64,000 nt of DNA, from positions 402,559,275-402,623,274 of the forward strand of contig CM046878.1 in the NCBI GenBank assembly GCA_025667525.1. Reading direction: 5' to 3'. Origin of the DNA: Glebionis coronaria (lineage: Eukaryota; Streptophyta; Magnoliopsida; Asterales; Asteraceae). The position numbers and the translations under genes are program-made. The notes beneath the pieces are model-generated. The model saw only the letters and a list, made by a program, of their open reading frames with translations, did no database searches and was not told the origin of the DNA. Positions 47,918 to 60,398 of the stretch are shown one piece after another. Each line of letters begins with the position of its first letter. Position 1 is the first letter of the stretch.

Positions 47918-49105
47918 ATTTGGACCTTGTGCCTGATCCGCATCCTTAACAACATAAACTGCCCCAACGGCTTCACCTGCTTTCTTGTTCTTCCACTTCG
48001 GACATTGAGGGTGAAGATGATCACGTTCTCCACATTCAAAACAAGTCCGGATCGGAATAGCATTCGCTCAAGTGGCAGGGACCCTTGTCTTACATTTCTC
48101 CACAACATGACCAACCTTTCCACACTTAGTGCACCTTGGTGGACAATTACCAAAGTGACAAGCACCACAACTCTTACATTTCTGAGCTGGTCCCCCTTGG
48201 TCAGCATTATCAATCTTGTTAGTTGCAGCTCTAGCCCCATCATTTCTCTTCTGATTGTACTGCCTATGGCGGTTACTACCTTGATTACCACTCTGCGAAT
48301 TCTCCCATTTCCTTTTACTACCCTCAGCAGCTCTCTCAGCCCTATCTTGAACTTTCTGCCCCATGAGTGTATGGGCCATTCTTACAGTCTCAACAAAGTT
48401 CTTGGGTCGAGATGAAGTTGCCTCACCTTTAATGTACCCAGGCAACCCTTTGATGTATTGATCCATCTTTTTCTTCTCAGTGGCAAAAGCATCTGGACAC
48501 AACAAAACCAACTCATTGAATCGGCTAGTATATGCAGCAATGTTGTTATCTTTCAGCTTCAGGTGCCTCAACTCATCCTCCAAAGCAGACAACTCTTCTT
48601 CTGGACAGAACTCTTCTTTCAACAACCTTTTAATTTCATCCCAAGGTTTCCTGTTTGCAGCTTCTAAACCAACTGTAGCAACCTGAGTCTTCCACCAGCT
48701 TAAAGCTCGATCCTTGAAAGTAGCAACTACGAACTTAACCTTGTTCCTTTCTGAGCAATCACTAATCTCAAATGTTGTTTCTGTTTTCTCAATCCACCTG
48801 AATAATTCCAGTGCTCCACCAATTCCTTGAAATATAGTTGGTCCAGACTTCATGTATCCAGTAAAAGTACATTCTTTAACCGCAGCAGCAGCCGGAGCAA
48901 CCTCATCTACAGGATTCTCAGCTACACCTGCCCCTCCAGCAGCTTCTGGTCCCGCAGGTTCACCTTCACCTTCAGCACCCGCACCTCCAGAACCACCTTC
49001 TCCTTCAGTGTTAACACGCGCAGCTCTATCCGCAGCTAATGCTTTCGCAACCTCTTCAGCAACTAGCCTTGCAATGGCGTCATTTGTCATTCTCCTAGGT
49101 GGCAT
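47914..49105 (-). pseudogene. D Gag with zinc knuckles
   Basis: Starts at a good ATG (MPPRRMTNDAIARLVAEEVAKAL), an N-terminus typical of Tekay Gag. Then a Gly/Glu/Pro-rich linker, a Retrotrans_gag domain (FRWIEKTETTFEISDC, LSWWKTQVATVG, LKEEFCPEEELSALEDEL, FNELVLLCPD, YIKGLPGYIKGEATSS), a basic region and Cys-rich knuckles (CKSCGACHFGNCPPRC, CTKCGKVGHVVEKC). A TGA at 48070-48068 interrupts it before a further knuckle ([14 protein letters not shown]) that is read in the same frame and runs into protease. It was evidently a single Gag-Pol ORF. Confidence 0.92.
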
Positions 49106-49784
49106 GATTCTGTCACATCACAAAGAGAAGATAAAATGAATGAGTTAATTGTATTCATGGTGTAGTCATATCATGTACAAAATCAATCATCAAATGCATA
49201 CACATAATCAATACAAGGATTCACACTCATTATAAGGATCAAATGAAACTATTATCATCGATCAACAAGGAATGATCTTAAGGATAAATAGAGTACAACG
49301 ACACAAAATAATAAACACTAGTCACGTGGGGATCCACATGGCTTAATTGACTGTGTCTCGCTTGCAGCAGTGAAACCTGCTTCCTCCTCATCGAAGACGT
49401 AATTTGATGGTGGTAAATTTCACAAAATAGGTATAAGGTCATAATAAAATGAAATAGAATAATTTCCAAAAATTTAAATAAATATAGAGAATCCTTCAAA
49501 ATAATTACAGGAAAAATTCCAAAAATTTATTTAAGTAAATCATTAATAAATGATAACTCTTATCGAAAAGTTTAACGATATCAATATATATATCGATAAA
49601 GGATTATAGTATTTATTTAGAAATACTTAGCAATAAGGCATACATAATAATGTATACTAAAGTTGTAATCCCAGAAGTAGCTTGAACCTGAAGTCACGCG
49701 AAATCATGTGCACCGACTCTTTGAAAAATAAAAACCGACAGTTATAGTTTAGGTTTTTAGAAAAAGACCTAGTTCTCTATAACT
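49106..49784 (-). other. D 5' leader
   Basis: Untranslated region between PBS and gag; no supported gene. Confidence 0.7.
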
Positions 49785-49800
49785 CATGGCTCTGATACCA
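49785..49800 (-). other. D primer-binding site (tRNA-iMet)
   Basis: Minus strand TGGTATCAGAGCCATG, the standard initiator-Met site, three bases from the LTR. Confidence 0.92.
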
Positions 49801-49803
49801 ATC

Positions 49804-52367
49804 TTTAACACCCCCAAATTTACACGCAGCGGAATACATCTTTGGGTGCTAAACAATGATACAACAACGCATGATTTATAAAGAACGACTCGAAAAGAGA
49901 CGTTTTAGATTTATCGTTCCTAAAACATTTGTCAGAGTAGCGTAGTCCCAAGACATCGTAACCGAAGTACAACCAAAACAAAAGATTTAAAATGTTTTGA
50001 ACAAAAGGAACGACAAACATTCAAAGAGTTTATATTATAAAAGTAGTGCACAACATTCATTCCCGTGGCTTCCAAGCTTCACCCTTCCTGATTACCTGAA
50101 ATACATGTAAGAAAATCATCAGCAAAATGCCGAGTGAATCTATAGGTTTATATAATCATTTTGAACACAAGCAAAGATTATAAGTTTGTGGCATACTTGA
50201 AGGCAACAAGCATCAAATAATTTGCATCAACAATAATAATTGTATTTAGCATAAATTGCAATAAGCTCATGGAATCGAGCCCTTAGACACTCCCTTTAGA
50301 GGTCTGATAAGACAGGAGATTTATTAATTGTCGGTTACCTCCAGATTATTGGTACATTGCCGTATACCTGACTTCTCAATACAATATGTTCAAACAGTGT
50401 GGAGGTCGGGCCTAAGCTTCTATGACAAGTCCACAAAAACTGAATCGGGGCGGCTTCCCCCATAGATCTATTAATTGTACTAGCGGTTAACCCATCATAT
50501 GTTAATTAACGGTCCATAATTGAGGCTTTAACAAAGGCAATCACTTAATGCAATTTAAAGGCAACCACGGGTCCATTCATAAAGGGACAAGCATACCATA
50601 AAAATCTTGTGTTCTAAGTTTACAAAACATGTATTCCCCCTCGCGGGTTTTAAAATATTTGAATGAGCTCAAACGAGGCTATAGACTCACCTTAGTACTT
50701 ATAGTAGTTGAAGACGATCGCCGACGATAGTAGATGCCCGATAATCACGATAACCGCAACCTAGCAGTTTAGGTGCGTATATTAATAATAAACTCGAGAA
50801 ATAAATGATACTTAATAAAATCAAACTCGAACTCATAAAACCACAATACACTCGAGAGTAAACGATATAAATAACTTCATTATACTTTACTACTCATTTA
50901 CTTTACCATTTTATACTTTTAACAAAATCCGTCGGTACACACTACATGTACTAGCTTATTTACCCCTTTTAAACTTGTCAATCGTTTATGAAACGACTCG
51001 ATAAACTAACTTACTATATATAGAAAGTCCTCCTACAAGTTTATCAAATGAAATTACTTTTAAAGTCCTTTACTCGACTCATTTTCAAACTACAAAATCC
51101 GGACAGATTTACGTTAATTTTTCATACAACCGTTTTAACTTATTTAAACGACTCCGTTTACGAAACCGACACTCGGGTTTTAAAGTAAACTCAACCTAAT
51201 AAATAAATACCTCATTATCAGTAGGTTACACATTTCAAAACATCCATTTAGAGTCCCCGAGATTTGATCCAAATATCGACAACAACTATATGTAGTGTCA
51301 ATACTCGTCTCCCGGTACACGATTATTCAAAACATCATAACTTCGCGCTCGTTTTGAGCTAGAAGCTCTACCTTATATCAAATCGAAGCTAATAAAATTA
51401 TCTACAACCCTAGGCTATAAGTTAAGTCATTTTCAAAATATAAAAATTCGGATTTTTCAGTTTACCTACTGCTATAAAATGGGTACCAAAATCTTGTACA
51501 AAATCAATTTTTTGACCAAAACCAACCGTGGAAATGATCATTTCTATACTCTAATATCATCATACATCCACCATAACCTGAAAATAAAAATAAAAATAAA
51601 AATCTTTGGATCAAAATAAAGTTTTTAACAAGATTTCTAGCAAGAACCACCATGGATCATGCTAAAAACACCATGCATAACCATGGCTTCCACCTACCAA
51701 CATCAAGAAAATAAAAAGTGCTTGCATGTGTAAAATTTTTATACCTATGTGATCCTTGATCAAAAATAGAGATGGGTCTATGCTTGGTTTAGCTAGAATC
51801 AACCTCAAACTCAAGATAATTTGAAAATTGAATGGGTTTGGGTGGTTGGGTGGAGTTTCGGCAAAAAGGAAGAAGAAAGAGAGGATTGGTGGATTTTGGA
51901 AGTAAAAAAAAATAAAGTGTGTGTTTATTTTAAATTTTTATTTAGTGGGGTAGGGACCAAATTGCAATTTGGCAAAAGTTTGGCTAAAAAAATGTAAATA
52001 GTTAGTTAAAAGTGGGAAATAATTACTAGTCAATTTTGAAAATATTTACGGGACTCGGGTTTCGTAAAAATACTTAAAAGTTTAAACGCACACGAAAAAT
52101 AATAATATAACGACTGGATACGTAATTAAAACGATTTCGTCGAAAATATTAAATATCGAAACGATCGATAATGAAATATAATATTGTGGGCATCCGTCGG
52201 TATCGCGATCACTAGTAGTCCTCGTTGCTCGTCAAAATATTAAAATAAAATATTTAATATCGATTTCAACTTAAACCGTTAAACATAATAATATTTAACG
52301 TCATAAATACTTCAAAAATATTTGAAAAGTAAGAATTAAGTAATGACCTTATTTTGTGGGTTTCACA
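49804..52367 (-). repeat. D 5' LTR (2564 bp)
   Basis: Pair of 41995-44555; minus strand begins TGTGAAACCC. Confidence 0.9.
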
Positions 52368-52372
52368 GCTGC
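52368..52372. repeat. Target-site duplication of D (right)
   Basis: GCTGC, matching 41990-41994. Confidence 0.8.
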
Positions 52373-52745
52373 TATTAGTCTTATTTATGTTTCAGCCTTT
52401 CATGCTACGTCGTATATCCGTGCACTGAGCGTTATGCTCATCCGTTACTTTCCTTTCCATGTCCCAAAACGGCAGGTACCCAAGGACTGACTCGAGCATT
52501 TGGAGGACGTGCATAGGATGGAAGCTGCCATGGACTTTTTTTCCTTTTGCCTTCATATATTTATGCTTGTGTAGTCTTTGTTCATTTCATTTACTTTATT
52601 TATGTTTTGGGCTTATGTTTGGGAACCGATGTTTGATTCCGGTTTTTCCTATGGTCATGTATGTTTTACTACATATTACCTTGCATGCTTTGATGACACG
52701 CCATAATTACGCGTAACGGTCCACTTATCAAAGTGGGGTGTTACA
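52373..52745 (+). repeat. E1 LTR fragment, right of D
   Basis: Continues 41994. CACTGAGCGTTATGCTCA, ATTGGATGGAAG-like and CGTAACGGTCCACTT phrases match the end of the E2 LTR; it ends GGGGTGTTACA. No PBS follows, so E1 is a solo or 3' LTR. Confidence 0.78.
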
Positions 52746-53168
52746 ACTTGACAACTCTTACTCAACTAAATAAGTTATGTGGAATCTAACTTATAAAGCA
52801 AAGAACATAATTACTCTAACTATTAGATTTTCTATTAATCGACTTTTCGATGAGGTACATAAAACTCATCGTACCTATGTTCCTTTTAGAGTGTAAGGAA
52901 CCCTAGAATATTCTATTATGATAAGTATATCACACACGATATATTATCAATATTCTAAACTATTAAGTATATCACATAAGATATACTCTAACTATAAGTA
53001 TGACATATCTTTTCTAAAGATATATTCGTCCTAATCTTCTTAGCAGTAAATATATTAACACTAACGGTACTTAACATATACCGCGTTAACACTAACGGTA
53101 CTTGCTAAAACTAACAGTACTTGTACTTGTACGAACAGTACTTGGTACTTTACAAATAATTCCCAACA
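52746..53168 (-). repeat. J: Ty1/copia-type LTR
   Basis: Minus strand begins TGTTGGGAATTATTTG right after a TTAGGGGAGGAT purine tract, the usual copia arrangement. It contains several ACTAACGGTACTT direct repeats at 53060-53150. The left end abuts E1 and is not certain. Confidence 0.65.
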
Positions 53169-53638
53169 ATCCTCCCCTAAACAAGAATGATAAGTTTTTG
53201 TCTTCTTGTTTCTCTGTGTGTTGAATGTATCCAAACACTTTATGCGGATCTTCTTCTGATATGATAATCTTTAAATCTTCATGAATATCATCTTTGTCTT
53301 CAAAATATGATCTCTTGTGTCTCTTGAACATTCTTTGCAGCGACTATGTTGTCTTCATATATAGAACTCTGTCATCTTTAAGCTTTTTAGCCCAATAGTC
53401 TTCCACAATTTGATGATGACAAATGTTCCTTGTAATCTTATGGATATTGAACACATATGAATCTCTTGAACATGTTTGTTTATGAATAAACATTCTTACT
53501 TATGTCTTCTCACCTGAAATAAAACAGTTAACAACAAACAAATCTGTATTAGCATCATGATTTTTAGCAAATCATCAGCTATCAAAGGATTTGATTTATT
53601 CTTTACCAGTTAGTTGTACACTCTGGAATACCTAATAC
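53169..53638 (-). mobile_element. J: copia 3' internal remnant
   Basis: Begins with the PPT (53169-53180). The rest is non-coding by eye; an 80-codon frame at 53092-53331 crosses the LTR boundary and matches nothing I know. Cut at 53638 by E2. Confidence 0.55.
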
Positions 53639-56261
53639 TGTAAAACCCGCATTTAAAATTTTGAATATTAAATGCGCAATCTCGATTTATTATAACTATA
53701 TAAAATTATCCAGACAAAATTATTAAGTTGCAGGAAATATGACGTAGATATTAACTATTACACGAAAAAGAATTATTATGATCAGGAATTTAAAAACACG
53801 AGAAACACAAATGAATGCACGAGAATTATTAAATCACGAAATATAGAAGGGGTGTGTTGGGCCGACTATAAAAGAAATAACAAGATAATAGGGCCCAAGG
53901 CCCGAGCCACAAAATGTGACAACTAAAAACATACGCAGGTTCTTTCCCCTATTTTGTTAAAACATAAATTAAAATAAAACCCTAGATAGGGCTTCACAGC
54001 CGTCGGCCACCAAGGAAGGAGGGAGAGAAAATCGGGATTCAATCTGCTTTCTTATGGGTAAGTTCGTGTCTATGTATTCATGATTCCCTCTCCGTCGGTA
54101 ATGTAAAATCGTTTCTTTCCATTTTGTTTTCAAGTAATCACCAATAAGTTAAATTAAAAGGGATATGAACATGTATTTTGAAAAGCAAAGACAAGACCAT
54201 GGGTATTCTGACCAAGCCGAGAGCCCTAAGGCTTGGCTGGTTTGGATTTGGCTCATGGTGTTTGTGTTGCGACCAACCCGAACCAAAAGAAAAGCAGGGG
54301 TGGTCAGTTTTGTTTGGCCTCACGAAAACCGAGACCAAATGTCTCGGTGTGGTTTCAAATAGGCCCAGCCGCGACCCATAAGGGTGCGGTGGTGGTCTGG
54401 GTACTCTCGGCAGCCAACATAAAAAAACTGGCAGCCAACAGAAACAAATAGGGTGCGTTTGGGTGTATAATCAGTAAGGGGGTGTTTGGGTTAACAAAAC
54501 AGTGAAAACAGTGGGAACAATAGTTAGCAGTGGGAACCAAATAGATAGCAGTAGGAACTTATTGATAGCAGTGGGAATAATATATAGAAACAGTGGGAAC
54601 GTAGTAAAAAATCAGTGGGAAGAAATAGACAGAAAACAATGGCATTTTAAAAGTAAATTAGCGACAGTTTTGCGATAGAACTTTCTGCCGCAGAATTATC
54701 TATTGACAATTTTTGAATTTTATACTTTTGGTGACAATTTTTAGTGATAGTTTTCTGTAGCTATTTCATATAGACAGATTTTATTAGATATTGTTTAATT
54801 GTTTTAGTGCGACCGAGAAGCGAAATCTCGGTAGGCTCGGGGCATAATTATAATAATAAAAATGAAGATTTTTATATTATACCTTTTTATTACTTGTTTT
54901 AAATTGTATTTAAATGAATTAAATTAAAATAGTTTTTAATATTTTAAAAAGGTATAAATTTATTATATAAAATAAATTGTTTTAGAAACTTTCTAATTAG
55001 AAACCTTATGTATTAACGAGTTAATTATTATAGTATTAAATAACTTCAGAACACGTTTGTATCATAATTATTAGTAGGTCGTTAACATATTAGAAATAAT
55101 TATTATAAGATCAGATTAATCAGTTAAAATATGTACAAAATTTCAGAAATAAATAAATAAAGATCAGATCACTTATTCGCGTCTATTATTATTGTAGCTT
55201 ACGTGAAGCCCGAGTAGTTTCGTTCAGTCTTCAATTCAGTCAGTTACTGGACAAGAGGTACGGATTTTCCGTCCTTTCAGTAAGGACTTTCCCTTCTATA
55301 CATGATTAGGATCTCCAGTCTGCAGCCAATTGTTTTCCCTATTTATATGTTATAAGAATTATCAGAAATCAGTTTAATAATTAAGTTAAATTGCCTGAGC
55401 CTTATATACAAGCATGACCAGTTAGTAGCACTAGTTACGGAGGTACCGTAACCATGACACTTAAGGCACCAGTGTCGTGACTCACATGTAGGAGAGTGAT
55501 ATCCTGCATCGTCCCACTCAGCTCAACTTGGCCATTTTATCAGTATTATTAGTGGGGCGTATGTAAGCATCCTAGGCTTATCAGTTTACAGTTATCAGGT
55601 GAATGTGGTGTGTGCTCTACATCCTTCACATTGGAGCTAATCCCTCCACCCAACACAGTAATTAGAGGTCACCCCTCTACAGCATGACGAGGTCACCCCT
55701 CCAGTTATTCATGCAACAGTTGTTACAACACATGACCTATATAAGCTCTTGGCAATTAAAATACAGTAAATGCTTGTTTTCAGATTTAACAGATAACAGT
55801 TCAGTTTTATTATTTATAAGTCGGACTTATCAGATTTTCTACAGTTTTCATCACACTCCGCATATTAATCTTTCAGCTTCAGTAATTATTAATTATTTCA
55901 AGTTCAGTATATTCTTATCATGCATTATATTCTTTCACTAAGCGTTATGCTCAGCCGTAGTTCTTTCATGTTCTAACGGTAGGTACACCAGGATATTCTT
56001 AAGATTCTGAGAGCATGTGCATTGGATGGAAGCAATCCAGACTTCTTTACTTTATGCACTTCATGTTTATATTTCCTGTTGGACATTGTTCAGTCATTTC
56101 TTTCAGTATTTTATTTTTCATGTTTTGAGCTTATGTTGGATTATCGATGTTTGATTCCGGTATTTCCTTATTGTTAGTAATGTTTTAGGACATTTACCTT
56201 ATGCTTTGATGGCATACCATAAATACACGTAACGGTCCACTTCTCCAAGTGGAGTGTTACA
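53639..56261 (+). repeat. E2 5' LTR (2623 bp)
   Basis: TGTAAAACCC to GTGTTACA, followed by a PBS. The 3' part matches E1. It contains the 21-bp-period array listed separately. No gene. Confidence 0.78.
54509..54621 (+). repeat. Six CAGTGGGAA boxes at 19-22 bp period
   Basis: Copies at 54509, 54528, 54549 (one mismatch), 54569, 54591 and 54613, spaced 19, 21, 20, 22 and 22 bases. Confidence 0.85.
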
Positions 56262-56266
56262 ATTAT

Positions 56267-56278
56267 TGTATCAGAGCG
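56267..56278 (+). other. E2 primer-binding site
   Basis: TTGTATCAGAGC, one mismatch to the iMet site, five bases after the LTR. Confidence 0.7.
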
Positions 56279-57480
56279 CAAGGTTCGACCTGTAGGCTCT
56301 AAAACTTGACCTGTGACTAGTGGGTAGTCACCAAGAACTTCTCAGATTTTGGCGTTGTTATCGTTCATGTTTATCATGGATTATTCAGTCAGTTTTCTTC
56401 ATTTATCATTCAGTTTTCTTAAAGTTTTTGACTAAGTAAAAGGTTGGTACAGAATTAGCCATATTTAGTCGCATGTGCTTTTTAGCAAATTTTCTTTTTG
56501 GTAAACTGACCATAGGCGTTCACCCTTGCCCGTTCAGATTTTTGTATAGATGAACTGACCATAGGTGTTCATCCTTACTCATGTCAAATTCATGTTTTTA
56601 GTCGAATATTACTTGGTGAACCAGCCCATATACGTTCACCAATGTTAAGATCAAACTTCATGCTTGTTTGTCGAATGTTGTCTTGTGAATCGATCCATAG
56701 GTGTTCACCTTTGTCATATCATGATATTTCATAAAATCTTGACAAATATGAATTGGACTACAACCAAGCATATTTAGTCCTAGATCGTAAATTTCTATAC
56801 ATGACAGTTCTCAGAAAATTTGACAAGTATGGATCGAACCAGAATCGCCCATACTTAGTTACATGCTTTCTCCTGTAAATTCAGTGTATTGAACCATAGC
56901 CATCCACACCAGTTGATATTAAACCTCAGTTGACTATACCCTTATGTTCTTGATAACAATCAACTTTCATACCCTCAAGTGGATGTCATTTTCATGCTGA
57001 TTAAGTTCATGTCTCCTTAGGAGGATTATGTTTTCAGCAAGGTGATGATGTCTTCATGCTAAGATACAGAAGGGGTTACAGTAAAAATCTTGTTTTCATA
57101 ATAATCAAGTTTGATATTCATCAGTCATGTCTTCATGCTGACCAATGTTGAAACTCCGTTTAATCATATTCTTGAAACTCTATACAACAGCTTTAAGTCC
57201 ACGCAGGAAGTACCAGGCTATCATGTTACTCATTCAGTTCAGTTTACTACTGTTTAAAGAAATTCATTTCTTTGATCATGTCAGACAAGCGACACCAGTA
57301 TCGATCATCCCATAAAATTTCCACTAGTGCCATGTACAGTATTCCATATGTACCCATGTACAGTGTCTCAGTTATACTCTTTATACAGTATTTCATGTGT
57401 ACTCGACGTATAGTGTCTCAGATATGCTCCATGTGTAGTATTCATTTTGTAATTCATGTACAATACTCTTATAAGACAAA
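56279..57480 (+). mobile_element. E2 leader/internal remnant with repeats
   Basis: No coding frame. At 56503-56710 four diverged copies of a GACCATAGGTGTTCA-type phrase recur every 50-70 bases. At 57320-57470 three copies of a GTACAGTGTCTCAG/GTACAGTATTCCAT-type phrase recur. It ends where F gag begins on the other strand. Confidence 0.55.
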
Positions 57481-57481
57481 T

Positions 57482-58527
57482 GGTTAACATCAACATTTGG
57501 TTTGAAATGAACCCGCTCATTTTCATTGTTGTTATAAGCATAAACTTGTTGTTGTTGATTGTAAACCTTGTCATAATTAAAATACGAATGTGGTCCACCA
57601 CAAGTCTCACACGTTTCACAAGTTTCTTTTAAGGCATTTACTTGACCATTGATGGCTTTGGTATTGTTAGCGGTTTGTAGAGCAATTGATTCAACAAGCG
57701 AAGTAAGCTTATCAATTCTTTTGTCGTTCTCACTAGTACTAGCACTTGCCATAGTAGCCTAACACTCTTGGTTTATACTTTTGCCTTGTTTTCGATTATT
57801 GCCCAAGCCTCGTTCATGGATTTCACAAGAATATTGCCCCCCGCGGCACTATTAAGTGAGTCTTGGTCATTTAGTGTTAAACCATAAAAAACGTATTGAT
57901 TTGATGCACTTTAGTGAAACCATGTTGTGGACATTTTCTTAAAAGCTCCATAAAACGATCCCAAGACTCACTAAACGTCTCCCCATATTTTTGTTCAAAG
58001 GTAATGATGTCATTCCTTAAAGAGGTGGTCCGTGATGGTGGGAAAAAGTAGTTAATGAACTTGGTCTCTAAATCCGCCCATGTAAGAATGCTTTGGGGTG
58101 GTTCCTTATCAAGCCAAATCCAGGCTTGTCCTTCGAGGGAAAAAGGAAAGAGCAACAAACGTATTGCTTCTTGAGTCACCCCATTGTATTTCACCGTCTT
58201 AGTCAAATGGATAAATCTCTTAATATGATCATGGGGGTCATCTTGGGAACGGCCCAAAAATGGTGTAGCGGAAACCATTTGAATAAAACCCGTTTTGATT
58301 TCAAAATTATTTGCTCCAATTGCGGGGAAAACGATAGCGTCATCGTTTCCCTCAACATGTGATTGCAAAATCTCGATCATAGGTCGGTTATCCGTTGCCA
58401 TCGTATTGTTGAAAGCTTGATTCTCGGGATCGGCTTGAATGACGGTCTTTTTGTTGTTCTTCTTCTTTTTGGAAGAATTAGAAGTATTTGGTACACCACT
58501 CGGTATGTGTGCAAGCGCGCGAGTGCG
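57482..58527 (-). pseudogene. F: Athila-type Gag, truncated
   Basis: 58401-57877 holds the Gag core (MATDNRPMIEILQ, DDPHDHIKRFIHLTKTVKYNG, WLDKEPPQSILTWADL, KFINYFFPPSRTTSLRNDI, PQHGFTKVHQINTFF), collinear with B Gag. The upstream frame extends to 58527, but the codon where B has its ATG reads AAG here. A one-base shift near 57880 moves the rest (SLNSAAGGNILVKSMNEAWAIIENKAKV, then TCETCGGPHSYFNY, a decayed zinc knuckle) to another frame. The gene is cut at about 57480 where E2 DNA begins. Protease and everything downstream are gone. Confidence 0.88.
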
Positions 58528-58955
58528 CTTACAACTAAACTTGAGGAATGAGGTAGGAGACCTCGGTTGACTTTGAGAGGAAAGGTATTATCCCTCTCGA
58601 GGTTCAATATTAAAAAGCTACAAAAAACATATACGTAATATTACTTGAGTTGGCAAACCAATAATCGGTCGTCCCTCTCAATATGCGCACAAGCAAGCGG
58701 GGAAACGAGGTGGCACAAAGCACTTAAAAACCTTTTTCCTTATACGGCCTTTTATAGCGTGTCGCCTTATACCCACCTTATTGTTTGTATAAATCGAGTT
58801 CAAACTTCTTACTAGTATTTATCTATTTTGCCTTGATTTTTTTTGTTTTTGATTCGAATACAATAGTTAGGTGATGAAATCCCAACTAAGGTCTTATTTG
58901 GAAGTAGGTAAATTAATTGTGCTACGTAATATAATATAGTATTCAACACGTTATT
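58528..58955 (-). other. F 5' leader
   Basis: Matches the B leader 28560-28840 (CCTTATACCCACCTTAT, TATTTATCTATTTTGCCTT, GATGAAATCCC). The PBS and LTR are missing; G begins near 58956-58965. Confidence 0.7.
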
Positions 58956-58959
58956 ATAA

Positions 58960-59572
58960 TGCCACTTTATATTATAAATAAGAGCTTTCGATACTTAATA
59001 TATTGCATTTTATATGCAGGTATGAAGTATGAAGAAGCAAAGTAAAGAAAATACAAAGAAGGGTCCTTTTTGTGCAATTTAGCCAAACTATTGAAAGAAG
59101 ATTCCGGAACGCACAAAAGTGCGGCACACATTGTCAGAAGTGCGGCGCACATTCCCGTATCTAAAGTGCGGCGCACTTTCGAATAAGTGCAGCGGACATT
59201 TTCTCTCAGCCAGCACTATAAATAGGAGCCACTTCTACTCATTTGACATATCTCATCTTTCAAATACTACTCTAATCCGAGTATTCTTAGCTTTTTAGTA
59301 GTATTTTTAGTATTATCCACTTTTGGGAAATACTTGTAACGTGAGTATTCCACTCTACGATTCTTGGAGGAACGATACAATCGTGACACTTGTGTACTCG
59401 TTCATTCGATCAAATCTAAGTATGATATTCTCTTACTCTTTTCCATTTGTTACTTTAATTACTATATTAGGCTAAGCTATTTGTGACTATATGGGTATGT
59501 GACTATGATTAGTGATGATGCTATGATATGATCCTTTATAATTGATTTCAAGCTAATGTTGTTGTAACACCC
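58960..59572 (+). repeat. G: LTR fragment with promoter
   Basis: Plus-strand LTR-like DNA. GCAGGTATGAAGTATGAAGAAG is built like the C LTR GTAGGTACGGATATGAAG phrase, so it is probably an Athila-related LTR. It has a strong TATA box (59217-59224) and is interrupted at 59573 by H. Confidence 0.6.
59117..59224 (+). promoter_or_regulatory. G promoter: four GTGCGGCGCAC-type boxes and TATA
   Basis: AAGTGCGGCACAC (59117), AAGTGCGGCGCAC (59138 and 59164) and AAGTGCAGCGGAC (59185), 21-26 bases apart. TATAAATA is at 59217-59224, twenty bases after the last box. Confidence 0.7.
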
Positions 59573-60398
59573 CCATCCTTCCCTTCTGCCCACTCTCCAT
59601 TCACACGATTCTCAAAGTAGAGGAGGAAGGGTGTTGACATTTAGAATCAGCGGAAGAGTCGTTGGTGTTGCGGGATAGCACATTACTCAAATCATAGACA
59701 ATGCTTAAAAATCGCTTCGTTTAATAACAAAGCATTTTTCCATTCATAAATATCAATATACATAGGTCCTTAGGTCAAAGTATGTCTTACAAATTTACAA
59801 AACATTTGAATGGAAATTTTTCTTTAAATGCGGGCCATAAACTCTTGTCGTCTTCCCGAGAATTACCTTCAAGTACCTGAGATAAAACACGAGTCAGCAA
59901 AATGCTGAGCGAGTCCATAGAGTTTAATAATAACCATTAACATAAAACTGGTATTTAATCATTACCGAAAAGCATTTTGTACATTTTTTTGTTGTAGACA
60001 ACATAGGTCAAAAACATTTTATACGAATCATTGTCGTGAATCATATCATAGGCCAAAAACATTTTATACGAATCATTGTCGTAAATCATAGCATAGGACT
60101 TTGCCCTCAAGCCATTATACGAACCATTGTCGTAACAGCACCATACAATACGTTTTATAACGTTTTTTATAGTATAATAAAAACCGATATATAAAACAGT
60201 TACGTAAAACCAGAACACATGTATTATAATAAATAAGACCCCATATTGTTAGTCAGACAATATATTATAATTCAAATCATATATCATACACTATTCCTGA
60301 GACTGCAGCCTCAGTGTTACCATTATCATTATTATTATCGGATTATTATAAGCCGAATGATATTGTTACCTTTCTATAATATATATCGGGTATATTTT
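59573..60398 (-). repeat. H: A2-type LTR fragment
   Basis: Reverse complement of the 3' part of the A2 LTR: TGTAACACCCCC end, CATTACTCA, GTCTTCCCGAGAATTACCTTCAAGTACCTGAGAT, then the TTATACGA-type phrases, down to the equivalent of A2 about 7260, where I is inserted. More diverged from A2 than the A2 LTRs are from each other. Confidence 0.8.

Noticed and set aside
47927..48415. 162-codon plus-strand frame
   Set aside because: It is the antisense of D gag, made by codon bias; no start context or family match.
53092..53331. 80-codon minus-strand frame in J
   Set aside because: Crosses from internal DNA into the LTR, contains the PPT-LTR junction, and matches no copia domain I know.
59117..59197. 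CRISPR-like spaced repeats
   Set aside because: Short, imperfect, only four units, in a plant LTR beside a TATA box.
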